The position numbers were made by a program, and so were the translations under genes. The notes beneath the pieces were generated by a model, which saw only the letters and a program-made list of their open reading frames with translations, was not told the DNA's origin and ran no database searches. From IMG/VR virus record IMGVR_UViG_3300010371_000060, positions 1 through 41,509 of that record: 41,509 nt of DNA. One strand, 5' to 3'. Shown here piece after piece: positions 17,151 through 25,095 of the stretch; position 1 is the first letter of the stretch, and each line of letters starts with the position of its first letter. This DNA is from a virus.

Positions 17151-17167
17151 CTGTGTCCGCTCCTCTC

Positions 17168-17563
17168 TCAGGCAAACGTAGAGGCACCGCCGACAAACTG
17201 CCAGGAGGCGCCGTCATAGCGGAACTCGCAGCCCATGCGCTGGCCGTTGGTGGCGGCGCCGCCCGTGGTGGCCGGGGCGCCACGGAAGATGGCGTTCCAG
17301 CTGAGCGCACGGCCCGCTGTGACATCCTGCACAAACACCAGGAAGAGCTTCGTGCCGATGGGCACGTTGTTGGCGGAAACCGCGGCCCCGTCCACCAGCG
17401 GCACGCCCACTGTGGCCGCAGCCCCCAGCACAAACACCTGCGCCTCGGCCGCATCCACATCCGGGACGATGGCGGCGCCTTGCGAGCCGGGGAGCGCCTT
17501 GTGCTGCACCACGCCTTGGAACTCGTTCTGAGCCGCTTCTTGCTGACCACGTCGCATTGTCAT
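17168..17563 (-). CDS. Small head-module protein of unknown function
   Basis: A 131-residue protein whose ATG overlaps the MuF stop by 4 bp. Segments include EAQVFVLGAAATVGVPLVDG, GTKLFLVFVQDVTAG and a final EFRYDGASWQFVGG, a 'YDG-x-x-W' end typical of beta-rich virion proteins and fibre tips. It begins the accessory block that separates MuF from the protease/scaffold gene. Confidence 0.6.
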   Translation of the reverse strand: MTMRRGQQEAAQNEFQGVVQHKALPGSQGAAIVPDVDAAEAQVFVLGAAATVGVPLVDGAAVSANNVPIGTKLFLVFVQDVTAGRALSWNAIFRGAPATTGGAATNGQRMGCEFRYDGASWQFVGGASTFA

Positions 17564-18378
17564 GCTCCTCTGCGCCGACCTTGCACCACCGGTGCATACG
17601 GGTCAGCAATGATTGGTTCAGGGTAACACCGGCAATTCCAAATCTCACCGGGGTGAAAGTGCATAATGCGTGAGCCTTCCCGCACGGCCGGCGGACTGGC
17701 CCACGCGCAAGTCTTGCCCTCCATGGCGGCGTGCCCGGGGCGCACATCCTGGTCCCGTGCGGTGCGCCAGATGTAGTGGGTGGAGCCAATGGCTTCCGCC
17801 CGTGCCTGCATCACCACTGTGCTCGCCCGGCTGGTTTCCGTGCGGGCAATCAACAGCGCGCGCGAGCGCGTGACCTGCGTGCTGGTCTGGATGGCTTCAG
17901 CCAACTCCGCTGCACGCGCCCCGGAGGACAATGCTGCGGTGGCGGCTTTATGAACACGCTCGGCAGCTTCCGTGGGGATGGAGGTGATGAGATCAACCTG
18001 TTCGGCAAGCAGCTCCCGCACACGCCCACCGATGGCAGCAGTGCGTAGATCCGCGCGCAGCTGGCCACTGAGCTCTGCAGCCACTGCCTGCCAAGCGTCA
18101 AGGTCACGTGCCGCCACCTCACTCAGCATCCTCCGTGCCACCCGCTCCGCCCAAGGACGCAACGCCTCCGCGTAGCGCCGCAGCAGCCCGGGCGCGTCCT
18201 TGCCGAATTGCTCAATGAGGCTCCCCACATTCCGCGCCAGCTGCGTCAGCTGTCTTGCGTACTGGCGCTCCGCCTGCGCCGTTCTTGGCCTGGCCGTTTG
18301 GCTTCTTGGCGGCGCCGGGCGCTGCTTCCTCGCCGGTGAGTCCAAGCTCTGTTGGGTCTGGGGGCTTTTCATCGTCAT
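17560..18378 (-). CDS. Phage Mu gpF-like minor head protein
   Basis: A 272-residue product. Residues about 38-180 are helical (QYARQLTQLARNVGSLIEQF, LLAEQVDLI, AAELAEAIQTSTQVTRSRALL). The C-terminal domain has the MuF hallmarks: LIARTETSRASTVVMQAR, IWRTARDQDVRPGHAAMEG, and HPGEIWNCRCYPEPI with the closing C-x-C. MuF proteins bind the portal and enter the head. The ATG at 18378 gives an exceptional 167-bp overlap with the portal gene. Even a start at the first family-typical helix would overlap by over 50 bp, so much of the overlap must be real. Confidence 0.85.
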   Translation of the reverse strand: MTMKSPQTQQSLDSPARKQRPAPPRSQTARPRTAQAERQYARQLTQLARNVGSLIEQFGKDAPGLLRRYAEALRPWAERVARRMLSEVAARDLDAWQAVAAELSGQLRADLRTAAIGGRVRELLAEQVDLITSIPTEAAERVHKAATAALSSGARAAELAEAIQTSTQVTRSRALLIARTETSRASTVVMQARAEAIGSTHYIWRTARDQDVRPGHAAMEGKTCAWASPPAVREGSRIMHFHPGEIWNCRCYPEPIIADPYAPVVQGRRRGA

Positions 18379-19768
18379 CCGCCACAGCCTCGTTGATCAT
18401 CTCGTCCGTGATGTTGGTCCACATGCCGGTCACTTTGCCGGACTGCTTCAGCTCCTTGAGCGTGGTGCTGCGGGCGGTGACCCCCGCGGTGAACGGCGCC
18501 ATGATGGCGGTGGTGGTTTGGTCCGCGACAGCCGCGCGCTGCTCGTCGTCCATCTGCCACAGCGGGCGGAACTGCAAGCTCCACCCTTTGGGCGGGTCCT
18601 TGCCATTCTGCGAGCGCCAGGCCACATGATACACTTTCCGCACCCCCGCGAGCAACGTGGCATTTTGCTGCCGCTTGATGTTGTCGTAGTAGGTGCGGAG
18701 ATCGCTCTCCCCCGTGGCGTTCAGCCCGGCGGGACTTTGCCCGAACAACCGCACGAGTGGAATCTGTGACGCACCACTGAGCTGCTGGCCCAGTTGCAGC
18801 AGCACGTCATCAATGCCCTCAAAGCCATAGTTGTGCGTCTCGAACTTGTCATCCGCATCCAGAATCGTCATCCCTTCATTGCTCTGGTACTTGCGGATCA
18901 GGTCCAGCTGCTTCACCACCCCATCAAACGCCGGCCCACCCGCCGCCACGAGCTTGCGCAGGTCCTTGATCTGGTAGGTACGGAGCCGCGCCTGATACAG
19001 CAGCTGGCTCGCTCCACTGGTGCCGGAATCAAACGCAATCAACCGATCCCACAGCCGCTCCACCACAGACTGGCCCCACAGGTTCTCGGCGATGCGCTGC
19101 CAATACGGCAGCCACACCCCGTCCAACCGAATGAGCCGCGTGTGATGCAGCTTCATCATCGGCAGCCCCGTGCCATAATCCGGCCGCACCTCGTACGTGG
19201 CCGGCATGCCCAGCTCCGGGCCCATCTCCATCACAAGGTTGTCGGGGTTGATCTGCGGGAACAGCATCCAGCGGTCCAGCGGAAAGATGCCGCGGAACGC
19301 ATCCTTGCCAACGGTGGTGGGGTCGAGCGGCGTTTCGGGCTGCTGGCCGTCGATCATGATGTAGCCCACGGCGCCGCCGTAGAGCCGGGCGAGCTTGATG
19401 GTTTGGCAGAGCGCGGTCCACACCTGGTAGCGCTGAATCTGCTCCTGATCAAATTGCTGCAGCTCATCCGGTGCCGCATCACAAACCAGCTCCACCCCCT
19501 CGCGCGTCATGTCCTCCGCGACGCAATCCACAATCATCCCCACCAGCCAGGATCCACGGTACGCCCACTCCAGCCGCAGCCGATTGCGGGAGACGGGGTT
19601 GAAGCCGTAGTTGCCGGCCTGGCCAATGTTCCCTGCGCCCACGCCGGTGCGGTTGAGCAGGTTCTCAAACGAATCTGTGACGTAGAAACTGCCGTCCTTG
19701 GTGGCGCGTACGCGTGGCTTGGGCCCAGCGGACTTGGGCCGGGCGAGAGCGGGCGCCTTCATGGTCAT
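18212..19768 (-). CDS. Portal protein, DUF1073-like
   Basis: A 518-residue protein with the DUF1073 portal pattern: an N-terminal FENLLNRTG, RLRLEWAYRGSWLVGMIVD, a central LARLYGGAVGYIMIDGQ, LHHTRLIRLDGVWLPYW, WGQSVVERLWDRL, and a clip/crown region with QIPLVRLFGQSPAGLNATGESD. About 12 copies form the portal ring through which DNA is packaged. The C-terminal 55 residues (Pro/Ala/Gly-rich, after TELGLTGEE) lie in the overlap with the MuF gene and look like low-complexity tail. The start overlaps the previous gene by 4 bp. Confidence 0.92.
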   Translation of the reverse strand: MTMKAPALARPKSAGPKPRVRATKDGSFYVTDSFENLLNRTGVGAGNIGQAGNYGFNPVSRNRLRLEWAYRGSWLVGMIVDCVAEDMTREGVELVCDAAPDELQQFDQEQIQRYQVWTALCQTIKLARLYGGAVGYIMIDGQQPETPLDPTTVGKDAFRGIFPLDRWMLFPQINPDNLVMEMGPELGMPATYEVRPDYGTGLPMMKLHHTRLIRLDGVWLPYWQRIAENLWGQSVVERLWDRLIAFDSGTSGASQLLYQARLRTYQIKDLRKLVAAGGPAFDGVVKQLDLIRKYQSNEGMTILDADDKFETHNYGFEGIDDVLLQLGQQLSGASQIPLVRLFGQSPAGLNATGESDLRTYYDNIKRQQNATLLAGVRKVYHVAWRSQNGKDPPKGWSLQFRPLWQMDDEQRAAVADQTTTAIMAPFTAGVTARSTTLKELKQSGKVTGMWTNITDEMINEAVADDDEKPPDPTELGLTGEEAAPGAAKKPNGQAKNGAGGAPVRKTADAAGAECGEPH

Positions 19769-20082
19769 TCTGGCGTTTGATGCCGCAGCCGCTCGAACGC
19801 CTTAAACTTGCGCTGTGTCTGCTCGGTGAGGCAGTCCACGGTGCGCTTGAGCAGGCGGCGCGCGTCCAGCCAAGACGGCGTGCTGCTCCCGATCAACTCC
19901 GCCAGCACCTCGGCCATGTTGTCCAGGATCTCCTCGCGGGTCTGCTCGGGGTGCTTGTCCATGAAGTGCTGAATGGGGAGCGCCAGCCAATCATGCAAGT
20001 TGCTGGGGTCCAGCTGCGATCCGTCCACCGCGCGCGGCGGCGCGCCATTGCCCGGGATCTCGATCAACGGAGCCCCCGCCAT
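19765..20082 (-). CDS. Helical protein between terminase and portal
   Basis: A 105-residue protein starting at the ATG at 20082, which shares one base with the stop of the 39-residue ORF upstream. Its C-terminal 75 residues are helical and charged (TREEILDNMAEVLAELIGSS, LDARRLLKRTVDCLTEQTQRKFKAFERL). No family recognised. The place between terminase and portal suggests a packaging or head-assembly accessory. Confidence 0.6.
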   Translation of the reverse strand: MAGAPLIEIPGNGAPPRAVDGSQLDPSNLHDWLALPIQHFMDKHPEQTREEILDNMAEVLAELIGSSTPSWLDARRLLKRTVDCLTEQTQRKFKAFERLRHQTPE

Positions 20083-20201
20083 CACAGCACCTGGCCTACG
20101 CCCGGGCACCACCACCCCCGGGCCAACACGGCTGGGAAGGGCGCCTTTGGATTCACCTGCGCCCAAGCGTGCCGAACTGGATCAACACGGTCTTTGTTCA
20201 T
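20082..20201 (-). CDS. Tiny coupled ORF, 39 residues
   Basis: A 39-residue ORF starting MNKDRVDPVRHAWAQVNPKA. Support is positional: its ATG overlaps the upstream stop by 4 bp (ATGA) and its stop shares a base with the next ATG (TGATG), so it bridges its neighbours without a gap. Loss of this frame would leave the only gap in this gene string. No function can be proposed. It could alternatively be a leader that carries ribosomes to the next start. Confidence 0.45.
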   Translation of the reverse strand: MNKDRVDPVRHAWAQVNPKAPFPAVLARGWWCPGVGQVL

Positions 20202-20380
20202 GATTTGAGCCCCCGTGGTCGATGGAAGTAGAAGTACTGCGTGCCGGTCAGGGTACGGGGTGCGCGCCGCGCCAACCGGTAGCCTGCTGCCCGCATTGCG
20301 GAGAGAAAAAGATCGCCTTCCAAATCTGAGCCGCTGCATAAGTGCACTATCAACAACGGTCCAATCACAGCCGCCCCCAC
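20198..20380 (-). CDS. Small protein overlapping the terminase 3' end
   Basis: A 60-residue ORF beginning at a GTG inside the last 16 bp of the large terminase gene; other in-frame GTG/TTG starts lie within the next 40 bases. It contains LFLSAMRAAGYRLARRAP and TGTQYFYFHRP, an ordinary-looking protein composition, and ends in an ATGA overlap with the next ORF. No family recognised. Confidence 0.45.
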   Translation of the reverse strand: MGAAVIGPLLIVHLCSGSDLEGDLFLSAMRAAGYRLARRAPRTLTGTQYFYFHRPRGLKS

Positions 20381-22014
20381 ACCTCGGTGAGGGCCAAAGT
20401 CGGGTTAAACGCCATCATCAACGCATCCGCCAAGTTGGGTGAAGCCATGCCGTCGGGCGCTTTGTCAATCACAACCTTGCCGGTGGCGTTGAGCTTGTAT
20501 CGGGGCTGCACCAGTTCCATCAGCAGCCGCGGCAGCAGATCCTCGTTGCTGTACGGGTCGATGAGGTGTGCGGGCAGACAAAGGATCTCGTCCAGATCCA
20601 CCTTGTCCCCTTTCACAATCGCGCGATACGTCATCTCGAACCGTGCCCGCACCGCCCACCAGCTCTGTGCTTTGAGGTTGGCGAAGAAGTTCTTGTTCTT
20701 TTTCTCCGGCACCTGCTCCGCTTCCGGCATGTCCACGGCGCCCGATCCATGGAACGGCTCGTCGTTGATCCAGCGGTCGCCGCGCTCCTTGCGCTGCTCG
20801 TTGATCACGCGCGCATCTCCGCGCACCCCGGCGCCAATCCCATCCGCGTCATACACAAACGTGTCGAGGGCCTGCTCGTCACAGATGGTGAACGTCTTCT
20901 GCACCGTCTCAAACAGATCTGATCCGCGCCCACGCCACTCATACAACGCCGTCAACAGCACCCCGTGCCGCGCCGCGAACGCATTGGTCGCTGAGCCCTC
21001 GTCGGCTGGATCCAATGCGCCGCGCTGGATGCCGGTGGGCTGAATGCCGAGCTTCTCCAGTGCGCCCACCGCCGCCTGCACCCAGGCGCCCTTGATCAGC
21101 TGGCCCTCGGTGCTCGCCAGGTAATCAATCTCGACGTCCTGGTTGAACGCCACCTGCATGCTGCTGCCCTTCAGCTTCTCGTACCATTCCTGGTCCTTGC
21201 GCGGGTCATCCCGCCATGAGAAGGTGAAGAACTTCACTTTGCCCAGGTGGCGCTTCTGCGCAAACGGGTTCGCCATGCCCGCCACCGAGGACAGATCAAG
21301 GCGGCAGTTGGTGGCCGAGAGCAAGCTCGACTCCACCGTGTACGGGTGCTCCAGGTGCGCCGCTTCGTCCAGGAAATAGATGCTCTTGCGGCCGCCGCGG
21401 CCAATGTGGTCGCCGGCTTCACCCGCAATGCTGCTGCTCATGCGCGGGAACCACAGTCGCATTTCCGCGGAGTGCTTGTCGACTTCCCACCCACCCCGCA
21501 GCTCCTGCGGCAAGTGACTCAGGAAGTACCGCCCCTTGAAGAACAGCGCGTCCGGGTCGTTGCTGCGGTCAACCTTGTCCTTTTTCTGCGACCCGAACCC
21601 AATGGCAATGCCAGGGTAATACAAGCACAGATGCACGGACAGCGCCATCGCCAGCCAGCTCACCCCGCAATCGCGACTCTTTTCCGTCAGCCCCGGCTCA
21701 GACGCACGCCAACGGTCGAGTGCCCAATCGATCCAGGCAACCTGCTTGGGGAACAGGATGAACGGCACCATGGCGGGCAGCCCGCGCTCGATGTTGCGCG
21801 GGTCGTAGGTGCAGCCCCAGTCCGTGATGAACTGTGCGGGGTGGTCCTTGTACCAGTCGCGCAGCCACATGAAGTCGCGCGGATGCTTGCGCAAGCTGGC
21901 GAGCTTCTCCGCACGCCACTGGAACACGCGGCGGCTGTCAGGGTCCTTCCACGAGTACTCAAAGGGCAGCAGCACCTTGGTCTGTGGTGCGTCCGCCCTC
22001 GCAGCAGCATTCAC
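20365..22014 (-). CDS. terL: Terminase large subunit
   Basis: A 549-residue packaging ATPase/nuclease. The ATPase half has FPKQVAWIDWALDRW, a Walker-A-like EKSRDCGVSWLA, the Walker B YFLDEAAHLEHP, and SVAGMANPF followed by FTFSWRDDPRK (coupling motif region). The nuclease half has the RNase-H-like acidic segments GALDPADEGSATNAF, TFVYDADGIGAGVRG and SPNLADALMMAF. It cleaves concatemers and pumps DNA into the prohead through the portal. The start is the GTG at 22014, one base after the FN3 gene's stop; the other candidate ATG six bases on is out of frame. Confidence 0.93.
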   Translation of the reverse strand: MNAAARADAPQTKVLLPFEYSWKDPDSRRVFQWRAEKLASLRKHPRDFMWLRDWYKDHPAQFITDWGCTYDPRNIERGLPAMVPFILFPKQVAWIDWALDRWRASEPGLTEKSRDCGVSWLAMALSVHLCLYYPGIAIGFGSQKKDKVDRSNDPDALFFKGRYFLSHLPQELRGGWEVDKHSAEMRLWFPRMSSSIAGEAGDHIGRGGRKSIYFLDEAAHLEHPYTVESSLLSATNCRLDLSSVAGMANPFAQKRHLGKVKFFTFSWRDDPRKDQEWYEKLKGSSMQVAFNQDVEIDYLASTEGQLIKGAWVQAAVGALEKLGIQPTGIQRGALDPADEGSATNAFAARHGVLLTALYEWRGRGSDLFETVQKTFTICDEQALDTFVYDADGIGAGVRGDARVINEQRKERGDRWINDEPFHGSGAVDMPEAEQVPEKKNKNFFANLKAQSWWAVRARFEMTYRAIVKGDKVDLDEILCLPAHLIDPYSNEDLLPRLLMELVQPRYKLNATGKVVIDKAPDGMASPNLADALMMAFNPTLALTEVWGRL

Positions 22015-22015
22015 C

Positions 22016-22411
22016 TCACGTGATGGTGATCACCACGGCACCGGGCACCGAGCCGGCAAAGTTCTTACACACCTCATTTGAAGGTGCGCTCAAAACACCG
22101 TTGGCGTCTTTGGTCACAACGTACACAAACAGCGTACTGTTGGCCTTCAGCCCCGCAGTGACAGTGACCGGAGAAGTGGTGACAGTGGAGAGCAGCGTTT
22201 CAGCCCCAGCAGCGGTGCCCGTGAACACCTGGTAACTGAGTGGCGTCGCGATGGGCGTGCCGTCAGTGTTCAGCGTGGGAGCGGTGAAAGCGATGGTGGC
22301 GGTGAGCGGGGCGCCTTTCACTCCCGCGGGACACGTTGGCGCCTGGGCATAAGCCCCCAGCGCAGCGAGCGCAAACACTGCCGCAAGGACAAGAGCATAA
22401 AAGCGTTTCAT
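22016..22411 (-). CDS. Secreted fibronectin-III-like protein inside the terminase operon
   Basis: The start is the ATG at 22411, overlapping the small-terminase stop by 4 bp. Of 131 residues, 1-22 form a clean Sec signal peptide (MKRFYALVLAAVFALAALG then AYA-Q). Residues about 35-125 read as one FN3/Ig-like domain: PLSYQVFTGTAAGAETLL, a Leu-Lys-ala-Asn turn, TLFVYVVTKDANGVLSAPSN. Two Cys (CPAG and EVCKN) could form a disulfide in the periplasm. Export from the cell does not fit a packaging role. It may act at the host envelope, for instance in superinfection exclusion or adhesion; that is inference. Confidence 0.75.
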   Translation of the reverse strand: MKRFYALVLAAVFALAALGAYAQAPTCPAGVKGAPLTATIAFTAPTLNTDGTPIATPLSYQVFTGTAAGAETLLSTVTTSPVTVTAGLKANSTLFVYVVTKDANGVLSAPSNEVCKNFAGSVPGAVVITIT

Positions 22412-22839
22412 TGCGAATTCTCCGGGGCAGGAAGTTGAAGCGGTGCGTCTTCGGTGGTTCCCAGCATCAGCCGCTCGTACTCCAACGCAGCATCCGTCTG
22501 TGACAGCGCGGTGCGCAGGATGGCCGCAGTCTGCAGCGCGGAGAATTCCGCCGCCTTGGAGCCAAAGTCCTCCCCACCCGTCACGTCCACGCGTGCCAGG
22601 TCCGGCAGGCACTTGTCCAACAGCATCGCGGCTGCACGCAGCTGCGTGTCTGTGAACTCCACTTTCATGCGCTTGCTGCCGCCGTGACCGTCCGGCTGCA
22701 ATAGCTCTTCGTCCAGCACGAAGGCCTGAATGCGGCGCACGATGGTGGAGGCTCGAATTTTCTCGCGCACCATGTCCTGGTGCCGGCGATTGAGCCGCAC
22801 GGCACGCGAACGGCGCTGCTCAGGCGTCAGCCGTTGCAT
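22408..22839 (-). CDS. terS: Terminase small subunit
   Basis: A 143-residue protein taken from the ATG at 22839; no good Shine-Dalgarno is visible, and an alternative ATG is at 22773. It has an N-terminal basic helix (LTPEQRRSRAVRLNRRHQD), then VREKIRASTIVRRIQAFVLD and the characteristic MKVEFTDTQLRAAAMLLDKC-LPDLARVD block found in small terminases encoded just before this type of large subunit. It recognises the packaging site and regulates TerL. The 95-bp gap upstream contains a small GCCAG/CTGGC hairpin. Confidence 0.82.
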   Translation of the reverse strand: MQRLTPEQRRSRAVRLNRRHQDMVREKIRASTIVRRIQAFVLDEELLQPDGHGGSKRMKVEFTDTQLRAAAMLLDKCLPDLARVDVTGGEDFGSKAAEFSALQTAAILRTALSQTDAALEYERLMLGTTEDAPLQLPAPENSQ

Positions 22840-22934
22840 AAGAAGATGAGTGAGGTGGAGATTCGGGGAGAGACTCTTGCAAGGGAACGCAAGACCAGTC
22901 TGCGCCAGAATCCTGGCATTATGGCCGACAAAAA

Positions 22935-23441
22935 TCAATCCCTCTCGAGCAGCAGCATACGCCGCAACTGACCAGAGCCACAGGCGATGATGTGGGCGCG
23001 GACATAGAATTGTGCCGCATGAAGTTCCAACTTGAGGGAAGTTTTGCCGAGATTCAAACGCTTAGCAATCACGGCGGTTGGGGCCGGGGTGCGATACCAC
23101 AGCACAATCACTCGGCGTTCACGCCGGGGTGCGTGCAGCACGATGCGGTCGAGAATGATGGCGGAGTCGTCGTCGAGCGGCGGCGGACGCGCCACCCGCG
23201 AATCATCCCACACGTCCGTGGGCAAGCCGCTCCCAATGCTGACGGCCCACCGTTGGAGAATGCGGTCCACCGGGATCAACACCGGCGACAACCCACCCGG
23301 CACCGGCCGGCCAGCACTCAACGCGCGAACTGCTACCGACGCATACACTGCTCCGTCTGCGCCCCCGTTTGAAACAGCCGGGGCAGAAGCTTGGCAATCG
23401 GCGGGCAATAAATCAACTGGTCGCTCATCTCGCAATCCCAT
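22935..23441 (-). CDS. Putative antiterminator-like HTH protein, start uncertain
   Basis: From the ATG at 23441 the product has 168 residues. The C-terminal 110 (RILQRWAVSIGSGLPTDVWD, PPPLDDDSAIILDRIVLHA, RERRVIVLWYRTPAPTAVIAKRLNLGKTSLK) resemble Q-type antiterminators and sigma-region-4-like HTH proteins of phages: an acidic spacer, a helix, then an HTH. Such a gene placed just before the packaging genes would suit late-gene control. Residues 1-40 are poor: third-position GC drops there, while an overlapping frame (23333-23428) reads like a natural N-terminus, so the gene may carry a frameshift near 23335. Confidence 0.55.
   Translation of the reverse strand: MGLRDERPVDLLPADCQASAPAVSNGGADGAVYASVAVRALSAGRPVPGGLSPVLIPVDRILQRWAVSIGSGLPTDVWDDSRVARPPPLDDDSAIILDRIVLHAPRRERRVIVLWYRTPAPTAVIAKRLNLGKTSLKLELHAAQFYVRAHIIACGSGQLRRMLLLERD
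23333..23428 (-). CDS. 31-codon ORF, possible displaced N-terminus of the antiterminator-like gene
   Basis: Begins MSDQLIYCPPIAKLLPRLFQ and ends at a TAG. Its third codon positions are GC-rich like real genes here, unlike the same stretch in the longer frame. Joining it to the longer frame with one added base would give a continuous protein running ...TEQCMRR then VAVRALSAGRPV. This suggests a single-base deletion, a programmed frameshift, or a sequencing error. No canonical slippery heptamer is seen at the junction. Confidence 0.35.
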   Translation of the reverse strand: MSDQLIYCPPIAKLLPRLFQTGAQTEQCMRR

Positions 23442-23730
23442 CTGGGTCGTCTGGGTCGGAGTGGGTCGCCTCCCCCCGACCGACTCGGCCGACCTTCTGC
23501 ACCCCAAAATCGCGCGGGGGATGGAATTCGGTGCTATAGTCATCGCGACTCGACGGCCGCCAGGATCTTATAGAACGTAACTCTCTCTTAAGGTCGAGGA
23601 GGTCGTATCGGTCGATGCTGTATTTCCCAGCATTTGCCCGACCGACTTCCGACCGACTCGACCTGGACCCATACAGCCAAGACAAAGCTGCCCGACCCAG
23701 ACGACCGGGGCCGGCCCAGACGACCGCTGG
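23442..23730. other. Non-coding block with inverted and direct repeats, candidate origin or regulatory site
   Basis: The only long gap in the leftward operon. A perfect 15-bp inverted repeat (ggtcgtctgggtcgg at 23445-23459; its complement at 23692-23706) flanks it. A further 12-bp copy (cccagacgacc core) lies at 23714-23725. Inside are three copies of CCGACCGACT at about 23476, 23638 and 23649. The centre (23560-23590) is relatively AT-rich (tcttatagaacgtaactc). Repeats beside an SF3-like helicase gene recall phage origins with iterons; a terminator/antiterminator loading site for the next gene is the alternative. Confidence 0.5.
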
Positions 23731-25095
23731 TCACATTTGTGGGGTGTCGTCAGTCTCGGGAGCGGTTTCCGCTTCCCAGTCGAAGGTGCGCCCCACAGAC
23801 GCAGCAAACTGCTGACGCGCCTCGGGCAGCTCGGGCAGGCAGTAGTAGGCTTCGCGATTCATGCTGCGCGGCCGCACGTGACGGAGTGTGGGGAATAGGG
23901 TGTGTGCGCGCACCCCGAACGCTACGCGATGGAGCGGGAATTTGCCGGCGCTTTTCAGGTATTGTTCAAACAGCGTATCAATTTTCACCATCTGGCCCCA
24001 GAGCTGGGGGTGCGTCTTCAACAGGTCAAACCAGAACGCTTGCACCGGGTCCATGGAGTGCAGCTGTTGCACGTGGCGCGCCACGGTGTCTGGGATCTCG
24101 CGCAGCCGTAATCCGCTCAGATCAAACTTCATCAAATACTCCAACAGCGCCTCCCGCCCCCCATTGGCCATCTGCGCCCGCACCCGCTCGAAGTACAACT
24201 CGTCGCGCTGGTGTTTGTTGTCGACCTCGATGATGCAAAAGCGCCGATCGTCCAGCGCCGCCGGTACCACCCATTCGTGGTTGCTGGCCATGATCACGCG
24301 GATGTGGTTCTTGACGGTGACGACGTCCTTGCCTTTGAACTCGATGGGGATGGTGGGCTCGGTGATCATGCCCTTCAACGCGCCCTCAGACTGTTTGTCC
24401 CCGGGATAAATCGCCTCATCCGCAAACACCATCAGCGCGTTGGTCAGATGCGCATTGAAGTTCCCGGTGAGCAGTCGCGAATTGCGCAAGTGGAGGAAGT
24501 GATCCCCGTACAGCGCACCGAACTCGCGGGCAAATGTGCCCTTGCCGGTGCCTTGCTTGCCGAGGAGCACGAGCGTGATGCCCGGGCGCTCGCAAATGTT
24601 CTGTACCGCATCCGCGCACCACCCCACAACGTACCGATACAGCTGCTCATCTCCCGAGCAGATCACCTCCCGCACCAACTCCAACCACGCCGAGCAATCC
24701 CCTGCCCGCGGCTCGCAAGCCCACCCCTGCCACAAGTTCAGATACCCCGGCGCTTCCCCGGCCCCCGGCGGCATGAACACCACTCCTTCGTATTGCGCCC
24801 GTTGCTCGTGCTCCAGCCACCATTCCGCCATGGGCTGGCGCCCCACACGCCCCCGGTTGATCATCCAGGACTTGAAGTCCCCGAGCGAGCTCAGCTGAAG
24901 AGTGCGGCGACCGGTGATGGGGTCAATGGGCCGGCTCACCACGAGCGTGCGTCCGTGCCAATTGATCACCGCGTAGCGCGAGTTGAGTGAGGCCAATTTC
25001 TCGCGCCGCTCTTCGTCCGGTTCCAGTCGCTCGGCGCTGGCCAATGCACGCATTGTGGCGGCGAATTGTTCTGGGGTGACGTGGTCGGTTGTCAT
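23731..25095 (-). CDS. Phage replicative helicase, DUF5906 / superfamily 3-like
   Basis: A 454-residue protein starting at the ATG at 25095, overlapping the primase stop by 4 bp. Residues about 150-165 (YRYVVGWCADAVQ) lead into the P-loop GKQGTGKGT at 179-187. Walker B is ALMVFADEA at about 214-222, followed by LKGMITEPTIPIEFKGKD and a sensor-1-like VIMASNHEW, then the arginine-rich DDRRFCIIEV. This is the DUF5906 arrangement, as in the helicase part of primase-polymerases such as that of phage NrS-1. With the separate primase encoded just upstream it likely forms the replication-initiation complex at the origin. Confidence 0.88.
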   Translation of the reverse strand: MTTDHVTPEQFAATMRALASAERLEPDEERREKLASLNSRYAVINWHGRTLVVSRPIDPITGRRTLQLSSLGDFKSWMINRGRVGRQPMAEWWLEHEQRAQYEGVVFMPPGAGEAPGYLNLWQGWACEPRAGDCSAWLELVREVICSGDEQLYRYVVGWCADAVQNICERPGITLVLLGKQGTGKGTFAREFGALYGDHFLHLRNSRLLTGNFNAHLTNALMVFADEAIYPGDKQSEGALKGMITEPTIPIEFKGKDVVTVKNHIRVIMASNHEWVVPAALDDRRFCIIEVDNKHQRDELYFERVRAQMANGGREALLEYLMKFDLSGLRLREIPDTVARHVQQLHSMDPVQAFWFDLLKTHPQLWGQMVKIDTLFEQYLKSAGKFPLHRVAFGVRAHTLFPTLRHVRPRSMNREAYYCLPELPEARQQFAASVGRTFDWEAETAPETDDTPQM

